DNA from: Leifsonia sp. Root4
Lineage (GTDB): Bacteria > Actinomycetota > Actinomycetes > Actinomycetales > Microbacteriaceae
DNA: 64,000 nt
Assembly: GCF_001425085.1 (NCBI RefSeq)
Contig: NZ_LMDN01000001.1
Coordinates: forward strand, 1,266,550-1,330,549
Reading direction: 5' to 3'
The translations under genes and the position numbers were made by a program. Shown piece by piece: positions 15,250 through 23,459 of the stretch. Each line of letters begins with the position of its first letter. Within the stretch, counting starts at the first letter, position 1. The notes under the pieces are model-generated. The model saw nothing but the letters and a program-made list of their open reading frames with translations, did no database searches and was not told where the DNA came from.

Positions 15250-16584
15250 TCAGAGGAGGTCGAGCGAGAGCACCTCGTCGTAGATGGCGGCCGCCTCGGC
15301 CACCTCCTCCGGCGTCACGACGCAGGGTGGAACGACGTGGATGCGGTTGTCGGCCAGGAACGGCAGCAGCCCGCGGGCGAGCAGCTCCTTCTTGATCCGC
15401 CCCATCACGGCCGCGCCGACCGGCTCGCGGCTCGTGCGGTCGGTGACGAGTTCCAGCGCCCAGAACACTCCCTCGCCGCGCACCTCGCCGACGATCGGGT
15501 GGTCGTTGAAGAGGGCGGCGAGCGCGGGTGCGATGTGCTCCCGGCCGACGGATGCCGCGTTCTCCACGATCCCCTCAGACGCCATCGCGTCGAGCGCCGC
15601 CACGATCGAGGCCATCGCCAGCGGGTGGCCGCTGTATGTAAGCCCGCCGGGGAAGACCCGCTCGTCGAAGAAGTGCGCGATCGGGTCGTTGATGATCACG
15701 CCGCCGGTCGGCACGTAGCCGGAGTTCACGCCCTTGGCGAAGGTGATGAGGTCGGGTACGACGTCGTAGCCCTCGAAGGCGAACCAGCGCCCCGAGCGCC
15801 CGAAGCCGGCCATCACCTCATCGAAGATCAGCATGATGCCGTAGCGGTCGGCCAGCTCGCGCACGCCGGCCAGGTAGCCGGGCGGCGGCAGCAGAACGCC
15901 GGCGGTGCCCGGAATCGACTCGAGCAGGATCGCGGCGATCGACGACGGCCCCTCGCTCTGGATGACGCGCTCGAGGTGGCGCAGCGCCCGCTCCGACTCC
16001 TGCTCAGGGGAGTCCGCCCAGAACTCGCTGCGGTAGAGGTACGGGCCGAAGAAGTGCACGTGGCCGCGGGCGAACTCGTTCGGGATGCGGCGCCAGTCGC
16101 CCGTTGCGACGACGGCGGCTCCGGTGTTGCCGTGGTACGAGCGGTAGGTGCTGAGCACGGTGTCGCGCCCCGTGAACTGGCGGGCCATGCGGATGGCGTT
16201 CTCGTTGGCATCCGCACCGCCGTTGGTGAAGAAGACCTTGTTGAAGCCGTCGGGCGCGAGGGCCGCGACGCGTTTGGCCGCCTCGCCGCGTGCCAGGTTC
16301 GCCGTGGCCGGTGCGACGGTGGCGAGCAGGCTGGCCTGCTCGCGGATGGCCTCGATGACCGCCGGATGCTGGTGGCCGATGTTCACATTCACCAGCTGGC
16401 TCGAGAAGTCGAGGTAGCTGTTGCCGGCGTGGTCCCAGACCCGCGACCCCCGGCCGCTGGCGATCACGAACGGTGTGAGCGCACCCTGCGCCGACCAGGA
16501 GTGGAAAACGTGCCGCTCATCGAGCTCTCCGGTGAGGGAGTCGAGATCGGGGTTGGACATCTGTGATTGAGACGGCTCAGACAT
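15250..16584 (-). CDS. class III omega-aminotransferase (probable beta-alanine:pyruvate)
   Basis: This 444-residue PLP enzyme probably moves the amino group of beta-alanine (or 3-aminoisobutyrate) to a keto acid, giving malonate or methylmalonate semialdehyde. The PLP Asp lies in LIFDEVMAGFGRSGRW and the Schiff-base Lys in LITFAKGVNSGYVPTGG. I chose the ATG at 16584, preceded by GAAAGGCAA. The longer frame to 16629 starts inside the tandem repeat array. It lies between the transporter and mmsA in the pyrimidine operon, which supplies the substrate and removes the product. Assignment to beta-alanine rests on this context. Confidence 0.9.
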   Translation of the reverse strand: MSEPSQSQMSNPDLDSLTGELDERHVFHSWSAQGALTPFVIASGRGSRVWDHAGNSYLDFSSQLVNVNIGHQHPAVIEAIREQASLLATVAPATANLARGEAAKRVAALAPDGFNKVFFTNGGADANENAIRMARQFTGRDTVLSTYRSYHGNTGAAVVATGDWRRIPNEFARGHVHFFGPYLYRSEFWADSPEQESERALRHLERVIQSEGPSSIAAILLESIPGTAGVLLPPPGYLAGVRELADRYGIMLIFDEVMAGFGRSGRWFAFEGYDVVPDLITFAKGVNSGYVPTGGVIINDPIAHFFDERVFPGGLTYSGHPLAMASIVAALDAMASEGIVENAASVGREHIAPALAALFNDHPIVGEVRGEGVFWALELVTDRTSREPVGAAVMGRIKKELLARGLLPFLADNRIHVVPPCVVTPEEVAEAAAIYDEVLSLDLL

Positions 16585-16613
16585 GGCTGCGTTGCCTTTC
16601 GTGTGGTGCGAGG

Positions 16614-16782
16614 GTTTCGACAGGCTCAACCAGCGAAGCTGCGGTTCAACCAGCGAAGCTGCGGTTCAACCGGCGAAGCTGCGGCTCTACCAGCGAAGCT
16701 GCGGCTCAACCGGCGAAGCTGCGGCTCAACCAGCGAAGCTACGGTTCAACCAGCGAAGTCCCGGTGGTTGAGCCTGTCGAAA
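16614..16782. repeat. 20-base tandem array framed by REP-like inverted arms
   Basis: CAGCGAAGCT recurs at 16631, 16651, 16671, 16691, 16711, 16731 and 16751, exactly 20 bases apart, with small substitutions (CAACCAG/CAACCGG, GGTT/GGCT). The array is framed by TTTCGACAGGCTCAACCA on the left and TGGTTGAGCCTGTCGAAA on the right. It fills most of the gap between the aminotransferase and binding-protein genes. There are no unique spacers, so it is not CRISPR. Confidence 0.85.
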
Positions 16783-16791
16783 CGGGGAGGG

Positions 16792-17949
16792 CTAGTTGCC
16801 GCCCTCGTTGAGGGTGACCTCGATGGGTTCGAAGCCGTCGCCCGTCACATCGACGCCGTCGGCCTTCAGCTCATCGAGAGCCTTGGTGATCCAGTCGTTC
16901 GACCAGGCGGATGCCGGCGGCTCCTCCGTGATCGGCGATGCCCCCGTCTCGTTCACGGCCGAGAGCGCGCCCTTCACGGTGGCGTCCCATGCTGCTTCAT
17001 CGATCATGCCGATGCCGTCCGGCGACGGCCAGATGAGCTTGTTGGTCTCGTTGACCATCCACAGCTCGTGGCTCGGGCCCCAGCTGGAGCCGGCGGCGAT
17101 GGTGATCTCCGAAGCCTCCTGCGGGTTCTCCGCGGCGTAGATCCAGCCCTTGACGACGGCCTTGAGGAACTTGACCGTCGTGTCCTGGTAGTCGGCGTCG
17201 TCGGCGAGGCGGGCGGTGTCTGCCCAGATCGCGTCCTGCAGCATGGCGCCGACCGTGTCCTGGTAGCTGATCACGTTGAAGTCGGCGTCCGTGTACTGCT
17301 CACCGGTGTCGGGGTCGACGGCCTCGAGCAGCTGCGCGTACTCGTTGTACGTCATCGCCTGGGCCGCGTCGATGTCACCCTGCAGGAAGGCGTTCATGTT
17401 GAAGTCCTGCGTGATAATCTCGACGGTCGAGGAGTCGAGGCCCTCCGCGGCCATGGCCGCGAAGATCTCCCACTCGTTGCCGAATCCCCACGAGCCGATC
17501 TTCTTGCCCTCGAAGTCGGCGACGGAGTCGATGCCGGAATCCGCCCACGACACCTGGAGGGTGCCGGAGCGCTGGAAGATCTGCGCGATGTCGGTGATCT
17601 CGGCGCCGGCCTCGATCGATCCGAGCGCCTTCGGCACCCAGGCGATCGCGTAGTCGACGTCGCCGTTGGCGAGGGCGTCCTGCGGCACGATGTCACCGCC
17701 GGAGGGGATGATCTCGACGTCCAGGCCCTCCTCCTCGAAGTAGCCCTGGTCTGCGGCGGCGAAGTAGCCGGCGAACTGTCCCTGCGGAAGCCACTGCAGC
17801 TGCAGTTTGACCGAGGTGAGCTCGTCACCGCCCGAGCCCTCCGTTGACCCGCCCGAGGTGTCGCCGGATCCGGAACACGCGGAGAGTACGAGTGCTGCCG
17901 ACAGAGTGAATGCGCCCAGTGTCGCGATGCGACGTGTGCTGTGTTTCAT
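16792..17949 (-). CDS. ABC transporter substrate-binding lipoprotein (NMT1/THI5-like)
   Basis: The 385-residue exported protein has a lipoprotein signal peptide (charged N-terminus, then LSAALVLSAC with the lipobox Cys). Its mature domain has the NMT1/SsuA-like opening VKLQLQWLPQGQFAGYFAA. This fold binds pyrimidine-like and sulfonate ligands, and in pyrimidine operons it is thought to bind uracil or thymine. GAAAGGACTGAAA supplies the ribosome binding site. It follows its two permeases and ATPase after 141 bases. The ligand is inferred from the operon. Confidence 0.88.
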   Translation of the reverse strand: MKHSTRRIATLGAFTLSAALVLSACSGSGDTSGGSTEGSGGDELTSVKLQLQWLPQGQFAGYFAAADQGYFEEEGLDVEIIPSGGDIVPQDALANGDVDYAIAWVPKALGSIEAGAEITDIAQIFQRSGTLQVSWADSGIDSVADFEGKKIGSWGFGNEWEIFAAMAAEGLDSSTVEIITQDFNMNAFLQGDIDAAQAMTYNEYAQLLEAVDPDTGEQYTDADFNVISYQDTVGAMLQDAIWADTARLADDADYQDTTVKFLKAVVKGWIYAAENPQEASEITIAAGSSWGPSHELWMVNETNKLIWPSPDGIGMIDEAAWDATVKGALSAVNETGASPITEEPPASAWSNDWITKALDELKADGVDVTGDGFEPIEVTLNEGGN

Positions 17950-18010
17950 TTTCAGTCCTTTCCCTGCTCCCAGTGATGCATGAGGTGGTGCGTGTGGAAC
18001 CGTGCCTATC

Positions 18011-18052
18011 GGGTTGTGCCTGGTGGGTTGTGCCTAGTGGGTGGTGTTGCCT
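18011..18052. repeat. short direct repeats before the binding-protein gene
   Basis: GGGTTGTGCCT occurs at 18011 and 18026, and a degenerate copy (GGTGTTGCCT) ends at about 18052. They lie in the 141-base gap between permease and binding protein. No promoter is obvious. Confidence 0.35.
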
Positions 18053-18090
18053 GCCACATCGCCTCGTGGGCGGTGGGACGCGTGTGTCGG

Positions 18091-18912
18091 CTAGGAGTCG
18101 CCTCTCCGCCGGTTGGCGAGCCGCTCCAAGAGCAGCGTCGCCAGGTAGAAGACGAGACCGAGCACGATGGATGCCACGACGTAGGCCCACGCGCGGGCGT
18201 AGGCGCTCGACGCGGCCGAGGTCGAGATGAGCCCGCCGAGGCCGCCGCGCGGCCCGCCGAAGTACTCGGCGACGAGGGCGGAGATCACGGCGAGCGATGA
18301 TGCGATGCGGATGCCGGTGAAGATGAATGGTGCCGCGGTCGGCAGCGTGACGGTGCGCAGCACCTGGCCGGTGCTGGCCGCGTAGACCTTCATCAGGTCG
18401 CGGTGCACGGCCCTGGTCTGGCGGAAGCCGCGCAGGGTGTTGATGAACACGGGCACGAAGGTGGCGAGCGCCGCGATCGCCTGCCGGCTGAACTGGCTGT
18501 CCGCGCCGAACATCGAGTTGAGCACGGGCGCCAGAGCGACGATCGGGATGACGGCGAGCGAGGCGACGACCGGGGCGCTCATGCCGTCGATCGAGCGGAA
18601 GTTCGCGGCCAGGGCGGCGAAGCCGATGCCGAGGATCGAGCCGACGAGCAGGCCGATCAGGGCGTTCGTGCCGGTGATGGCCATGGCGGAGAGGATGGAC
18701 GGCAGGTACAGCACGAATTGTTCCGCAATGGCCGCCGGGCTCGGCAGCAGGTACTCGCTGACGCCGACGACGCTCACCAGGAACTGCCAGAGCCCGAGCA
18801 CGAAGAGGCCGACCGAGACCGGCGCGATCACCCGCAGCCACGACTCGGTGCGTGCGCTCATCGGCGCCCGGCGCCTGCCCGGTGCCGTTGCCGGGACGCT
18901 GGCCGCACTCAT
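18091..18912 (-). CDS. ABC transporter permease (SsuC/ThiX-like)
   Basis: The 273-residue inner-membrane protein has about six helices and the ABC permease contact loop: MKVYAASTGQVLRTVTLPTA followed by APFIF, corresponding to the EAA region. It is a BPD_transp_1 member of the SsuC type. The ATG at 18912 shares one base with the ATPase stop (TGATG). Two different permeases flank the ATPase, so the channel is probably a heterodimer importing a pyrimidine. Confidence 0.92.
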   Translation of the reverse strand: MSAASVPATAPGRRRAPMSARTESWLRVIAPVSVGLFVLGLWQFLVSVVGVSEYLLPSPAAIAEQFVLYLPSILSAMAITGTNALIGLLVGSILGIGFAALAANFRSIDGMSAPVVASLAVIPIVALAPVLNSMFGADSQFSRQAIAALATFVPVFINTLRGFRQTRAVHRDLMKVYAASTGQVLRTVTLPTAAPFIFTGIRIASSLAVISALVAEYFGGPRGGLGGLISTSAASSAYARAWAYVVASIVLGLVFYLATLLLERLANRRRGDS

Positions 18913-19844
18913 CAGCGCGTCTCCGCCCCGCGCACGGAGACCGGCGCCGTTCCGAGCCCGGCAGTGGCGACTCCCCCGGTTGCCGCTCCGGCCAGCCCAC
19001 CGGTGTTGCCGGCGTGCAGCGCCTCCCGCACCGCGGTGATCATCTCGAAGTAGCTCGTGTCCTCGCGCAGCGCCTCCGTGCGGCTCTCCGCGCGATCGCC
19101 GCTGCCGAGGCGCATCGGCACGATCTGCTGGATCCGGCCCGGCCGAGCCGACATCACGACGACCCGGTCGGAGAGGTAGACGGCCTCGGGGATCGAGTGC
19201 GTCACGAAGACGACCGCGGCCTTCGTCTCGGCGCAGATGCGCACGAGCTCCGTCTGCATCCGCTCTCGCGTCATCTCGTCGAGCGCTCCGAACGGTTCGT
19301 CCATCAGCAGCAGGCTCGGACTCTCGGCGAGCGAGCGGGCGATGGCGACGCGCTGCTGCATGCCGCCGGAGAGCTGATCGGGGTAGCGATCGGCGAACTC
19401 GGCGAGCCCGACCATGTCGAGCAGTTCGGCCACGCGTGCAGTGCGGGCGGCGGATGCCACGCCGTGCAGTTCCAGCGGAAGGGCGACGTTCGCCGCGACA
19501 GTGCGCCACGGCAGCAGCCCGGCCTGCTGGAAGGCGATGCCGTAGTCCTGGTCGAGACGGGCCTGGGCAGCGCTCTTGCCGAAGACGGCGACAGTGCCGA
19601 CGGTGGGTTGATCGAGGTCGGCGATGATGCGCATGAGCGTTGACTTGCCGCATCCGCTCGGCCCGATCAGCGACACGAACTCGCCGGCCTGCACGGTGAG
19701 GTCGATGCCCTGGAGGGCGCGCACCTGCCCGCTCCGGGTCTCGAAGGTCTTGTCGACGGCGCTGACGGTGACGGCGTCCGCGCTCCGCGACTGGGTCTGG
19801 ACGCCGTGCTGAGCCTGGGCGCCGTGCTGAGCCTGTCGAATCAT
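18912..19844 (-). CDS. ABC transporter ATP-binding protein (SsuB/TauB-like)
   Basis: The 310-residue ATPase has Walker A GPSGCGKST (residues 61-69), the Q-loop in IAFQQAGLLPWRT, the signature LSGGMQQRVAIARSL and Walker B LLLMDEPFGALDE. It powers the importer formed with both neighbouring permeases. The first 20 residues, rich in Gln, His and Ala, do not belong to the fold. They are encoded by duplicated GCTGAGCCTG units related to the REP-like repeat. The ATG at 19844 overlaps the upstream permease stop as ATGA. An internal start would remove the extension, so the N-terminus is uncertain. Confidence 0.94.
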   Translation of the reverse strand: MIRQAQHGAQAQHGVQTQSRSADAVTVSAVDKTFETRSGQVRALQGIDLTVQAGEFVSLIGPSGCGKSTLMRIIADLDQPTVGTVAVFGKSAAQARLDQDYGIAFQQAGLLPWRTVAANVALPLELHGVASAARTARVAELLDMVGLAEFADRYPDQLSGGMQQRVAIARSLAESPSLLLMDEPFGALDEMTRERMQTELVRICAETKAAVVFVTHSIPEAVYLSDRVVVMSARPGRIQQIVPMRLGSGDRAESRTEALREDTSYFEMITAVREALHAGNTGGLAGAATGGVATAGLGTAPVSVRGAETR

Positions 19845-20869
19845 GCGTTGACCTCCACGCGTCGGTAGTTCTTGAGAAATACGCCGAGCAGCGCGATCGA
19901 CCCGGCGACAACGAGGCCGAGCACGATGGCGCCGAAGATCGGCCCCCACGCCTTGGCCGGGTCGCCGCTGGCCTGACCCGCGTACTGGATGAGGATGCGG
20001 CCGAGCCCGCCCTGCAGCCCGGTCGACACCTCGGCGACCACGGCGCCGATCACCGCGTTGGCCGCACCGAGGCGGAGGGCGGGCAGCAGATAGGGCACGG
20101 ATGCCGGCACCCGCAGCTTCAGCAGGGTCCGCCACCAGCCGATGCCGTAGCTGTGCATGAGCTCGAGGTGGATGACATCCGGCGACTGCAGGCCGCGCAG
20201 CGCGCCGATCGCGATCGGGAAGAACGCCAGGTAGCTGGCGATGAGGGCGACCGACATCCAGTCGTCCCACTGGAAGCTGCCGATCTCGATGCGGGAGCCC
20301 CAGCTGCGCACGATCGGGGCGAAGGCGATCAGCGGAACGGTCTGGCTGAGGATGATCCAGGGCAGCAGGCCCCACTCGGCCAGTCGCCAGCGCAGCATCA
20401 CCAGGGCGAGGCCGATGCCGACGACGAGGCCGACCAGCCAGCCGACGGCCGCGATGCCGAGGGTGACGAGCGCACCGGCGGCGACGGCAGCCCAGAGCGG
20501 CGCCGCGCCGTCTGCGCGGGTGACGGGCTCGAAGAGGCGCGCGAGCATGTCCCAGATGTGCGGCATCGCCAGGTCTGTCGTGCGCGGCAGCACGCGGGTC
20601 TCGCCGATCACGACGCCGTCGGCGGGGGCGAGCAGTTTGTACAGCTCCCAGATCACGACGATCGCGGCGAGTCCGAGGGCGCCGTAGCCCCACGCCTGCA
20701 GCTCGCGCACGCCGCGCGCCGGGGCGCCGCGCTGTCCCCGCGTGGCCCGCCCCGGGCCCGTCGACGGGTCGACATCCCCTCGCGGGGTTTCGACAGGCTC
20801 AACCAACGGCGCGTCGGATTCGACCAGCGATGCCGGCGGGTCGCCCATCGGGGAGGCGGTCATCGTCAT
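19841..20869 (-). CDS. ABC transporter permease (SsuC-like), second subunit
   Basis: The 342-residue permease has about six helices and the contact loop MHSYGIGWWRTLLKLRVPAS. It starts with an unusual 55-residue hydrophilic extension containing LVEPVETPRG and VDPSTGPGR, the in-frame translation of the REP-like repeat GGTTTCGACAGGCTCAACCA at 20786-20805. The ATG overlaps the LLM oxidoreductase gene by 4 bases and the stop overlaps the ATPase by 4. It forms the importer with the second permease at 18091-18912. Confidence 0.92.
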   Translation of the reverse strand: MTMTASPMGDPPASLVESDAPLVEPVETPRGDVDPSTGPGRATRGQRGAPARGVRELQAWGYGALGLAAIVVIWELYKLLAPADGVVIGETRVLPRTTDLAMPHIWDMLARLFEPVTRADGAAPLWAAVAAGALVTLGIAAVGWLVGLVVGIGLALVMLRWRLAEWGLLPWIILSQTVPLIAFAPIVRSWGSRIEIGSFQWDDWMSVALIASYLAFFPIAIGALRGLQSPDVIHLELMHSYGIGWWRTLLKLRVPASVPYLLPALRLGAANAVIGAVVAEVSTGLQGGLGRILIQYAGQASGDPAKAWGPIFGAIVLGLVVAGSIALLGVFLKNYRRVEVNA

Positions 20870-21906
20870 GCCTTGGCCGTGATGTGCTCGCTGAGCGCCG
20901 GGATCACGGTCTCGCCGTAGACCCGCAGCGTCTCCTCCTTGTTGTCGTGCTGGAGGTAGCCGGCGAACTGGTCGACGCCGAGCGCCTTGAGCGCCTCGAG
21001 CTTCTCGATGTGCTCCTTGGCCGTTCCCATGATGCAGAAGCGGTCGACGATCTCGTCCGGCACGAAGCTGGCGTGGGTGTTGCCCGCCCGGCCGTGCTCG
21101 TTGTAGTCGTAGCTCTCACGACCGGCGATGTAGTCGGTGAGCGCCTCCGGAACGCCCCGTCCTGAGCCTGTCGAAGGGTCACCGTGCATGCCGTACTTGG
21201 CGACGATGTCGGCCACGTGGTTGCCGACCATGCCGCCGAACCAGCGGCACTGGTCGCGCATGTGCTCCCAGTCGTCGCCGATGTACATCGGCGCCGCGAC
21301 GCAGAATTTGATGGACATCGGGTCACGCCCCGCCGCTTCCGCGGCATCCCGCACCGTCTTGATCATCCACGCGGCGATGTCGACGTCGGCGAGCTGCAGA
21401 ATGAAGCCGTCGCCCACCTCGCCGGCCAGCTTGAGCGCGAGCGGGCCGTACGCGGCGACCCAGACGTCGAGGGTCGATCCCGTGCTCCACGGGAACTGCA
21501 GCGTCGCTCCGTTGTATTCGACCGCGCGCGAGTTCGCCAGCTCGCGGATGACGTGGATCGACTCCCGCAGCGTCTTCAGCGTCGTCGGCGCCCCGTTCGT
21601 GACGCGCACGGCCGAGTCGCCGCGGCCGATGCCGCAGATGGTGCGATTGCCGTACATCTCGTTGAGCGTCGCGTAGGTCGAGGCGGTGACCGTCCAGTCC
21701 CTGGTGGCCGGGTTCGTCACCATCGGGCCGACGATCACCTTGCGCGTCTCGGCCAGGATCTTGCTGTAGATCACATAGGGCTCCTGCCAGAGCAGGTGCG
21801 AGTCGAAGGTCCACACGTGGGTGAAGCCGTGGTCCTCGGCGAGCTTGGCCAGCTGCACCGTGCGTGCAGACGGCGGGTTTGTCTGCAGTACCGCTCCAAA
21901 ATCCAT
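20866..21906 (-). CDS. LLM-class flavin/F420-dependent oxidoreductase of the pyrimidine operon
   Basis: The 346-residue luciferase-like protein begins MDFGAVLQTNPPSARTVQLA and has the LLM features GFTHVWTFDSHLLWQEPYVI and GIGRGDSAVRVTNG. It resembles the subfamily annotated as TIGR03842, which as I recall is often found with dihydropyrimidinase genes. It lies directly after dihydropyrimidinase and overlaps the first importer gene. The operon lacks a PydA/PreTA-type dihydropyrimidine dehydrogenase, so this protein may reduce uracil or thymine with F420H2 or FMNH2. It is not RutA-like, since the rest of the operon is the reductive route. Residues near 241-249 (GDPSTGSGRG) come from a REP-like insertion within the gene. 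Confidence 0.85.
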   Translation of the reverse strand: MDFGAVLQTNPPSARTVQLAKLAEDHGFTHVWTFDSHLLWQEPYVIYSKILAETRKVIVGPMVTNPATRDWTVTASTYATLNEMYGNRTICGIGRGDSAVRVTNGAPTTLKTLRESIHVIRELANSRAVEYNGATLQFPWSTGSTLDVWVAAYGPLALKLAGEVGDGFILQLADVDIAAWMIKTVRDAAEAAGRDPMSIKFCVAAPMYIGDDWEHMRDQCRWFGGMVGNHVADIVAKYGMHGDPSTGSGRGVPEALTDYIAGRESYDYNEHGRAGNTHASFVPDEIVDRFCIMGTAKEHIEKLEALKALGVDQFAGYLQHDNKEETLRVYGETVIPALSEHITAKA

Positions 21907-21965
21907 CTGTTTCCCTTTCCAAGTGCGAAGAATGCGATGCGGGCGATGACGTGCGCGGGTGCCGC

Positions 21966-23429
21966 CTAGATCAGGTACTGGCTGAGGCCGCGCCGGACGA
22001 ACTGCCCGTCGCCCTTCGCGCCGACGTACTGTCGGTCGGTGACGACGACCTTGCCGCGCGAGAGCACGGTGTCGACGTGGCCGTCGATCTCGTAGCCCTC
22101 CCAGGCGGAGTGGTCCATGTTCATGTGGTGGCTGCGCCCGGTCGGGTTGCCGTCCGCGTCGACCGGGTAGCCGATCGAGGTGTGGCCGTTCGGGTCGTAG
22201 ACGACGATGTCGGCATCCGCCCCCGGCTGGATCACGCCCTTCTTGCCGTAGATGCCGAACATGCGCGCCGGGGTCGTGCTCGTGATCTCGACCCACCGTT
22301 CCAGCGAGATCTGGCCGTCGACGACGCCCTGGTAGAGCAGGTCCATGCGGTGCTCGACCGAGCCGATTCCGTTCGGGATCTTCGAGAAGTTGCCGAGGCC
22401 CAGATCCTTCTGCCCCTTCATGCAGAACGGGCAGTGGTCGGTGGAGACCATCTGGATGTCGTTCGTGCGCAGGCTCTGCCACATGTGGTGCTGGTGGCCC
22501 TCCTCCTTGGAGCGCAGCGGCGTCGAGCACACCCACTTGGCGCCCTCGAAGCTGCCCCACTCCTCGCTCGACGCGCCGAGGTTGTCCTCGAGCGAGAGGT
22601 AGAGGTACTGCGGGCAGGTCTCGCCGAAGACGTTCTGGCCGTTGTCGCGGGCCGCGGCGAGCTGCTCGACGGCCTGCTTGGCGCTCACGTGCACGACGTA
22701 GAGCGGCGCCCCGGTGAGGTTGGCAAGCATGATCGCCCTGTGCGTCGCCTCCTCCTCCATCTGCCAGGCGCGCGCGACCCCGTGGTAATACGGGTCGCTC
22801 TTGCCCTGTGCGAGGAGCTGCTCGACGAGCACGTCGATCGCCGGGCCGTTCTCGGCGTGCATCATCGTCATCATGCCGGTGTCGGCCGCGACCTGCATGG
22901 CGCGCAGGATCTGGGCGTCGTCGCTGTAGAAGACGCCCGGGTAGGCCATGAACATCTTGTAGCTGGAGATGCCCTCGTCCGGCAGCCCGCGGAGGGCGGC
23001 CAGCGAGTCGGGGTTCACGTCGCCGATGATCTGGTGGAAGGCGTAGTCGATGGCGCACTGGCCGGCCGCCATGCCGTGCCAGGTGGCGAGGCCGTCCTGC
23101 ACCTTCTGGCCGTGGCTCTGCACGGCGAAGTCGATGATCGTCGTCGTGCCGCCCCAGGCCGCCGCCCTGGTGCCCGTCTCGAAGGTGTCGGATGCCGCCG
23201 TTCCACCGAATGGCAGCGACATGTGGGTGTGCGCGTCGATGCCGCCCGGGATCACGTACTTGCCCGTCGCGTCGATCACGTGATCGACGCCGGCGCGGAG
23301 ATCGGTGCCGAGCAGCACGCTGCCGCGCTGGAGCACGGCGACGATGCGTTCGCCGTCGACGAGCACATCGGCATCCGCCCTGCCCGTGGACGTGACCACG
23401 GTTCCGCCGGTGATGAGAGTCGTTGCCAT
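21966..23429 (-). CDS. hydA: dihydropyrimidinase (hydantoinase)
   Basis: The 487-residue binuclear-metal amidohydrolase opens dihydrouracil or dihydrothymine to N-carbamoyl-beta-amino acids. The HxH metal motif is in PGGIDAHTHMSLPFGG, the carboxylated Lys in EGISSYKMFMAYPG, and the metal Asp in MVSTDHCPFCMKGQ. Length and motifs are those of true dihydropyrimidinases. An AAGGAGGATG ribosome binding site gives a firm start at 23429. It is the second gene of the operon, between beta-ureidopropionase and the LLM oxidoreductase. Confidence 0.96.
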   Translation of the reverse strand: MATTLITGGTVVTSTGRADADVLVDGERIVAVLQRGSVLLGTDLRAGVDHVIDATGKYVIPGGIDAHTHMSLPFGGTAASDTFETGTRAAAWGGTTTIIDFAVQSHGQKVQDGLATWHGMAAGQCAIDYAFHQIIGDVNPDSLAALRGLPDEGISSYKMFMAYPGVFYSDDAQILRAMQVAADTGMMTMMHAENGPAIDVLVEQLLAQGKSDPYYHGVARAWQMEEEATHRAIMLANLTGAPLYVVHVSAKQAVEQLAAARDNGQNVFGETCPQYLYLSLEDNLGASSEEWGSFEGAKWVCSTPLRSKEEGHQHHMWQSLRTNDIQMVSTDHCPFCMKGQKDLGLGNFSKIPNGIGSVEHRMDLLYQGVVDGQISLERWVEITSTTPARMFGIYGKKGVIQPGADADIVVYDPNGHTSIGYPVDADGNPTGRSHHMNMDHSAWEGYEIDGHVDTVLSRGKVVVTDRQYVGAKGDGQFVRRGLSQYLI

Positions 23430-23459
23430 GTCATCCTCCTTGCGTCTGGTCGAGCTCGG

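Noticed and set aside
14749-16566. Long plus-strand open frame (605 codons) opposite mmsA and the aminotransferase
   Set aside because: Its product is Arg/Val/Gly/Asp-rich without motifs and it is antisense to two well-identified enzymes. It is explained by the lack of stops in GC-rich third positions.
16627-16760. 20-base periodic repeats as a CRISPR array or iterons
   Set aside because: There are no spacers, no Cas or replication gene nearby, and the array is framed by REP-like arms found elsewhere in the window.
20866-21906. LLM protein as RutA (direct ring-opening of uracil)
   Set aside because: The operon contains dihydropyrimidinase and beta-ureidopropionase, which act on the reduced ring, and no other rut genes. 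RutA would make them redundant.
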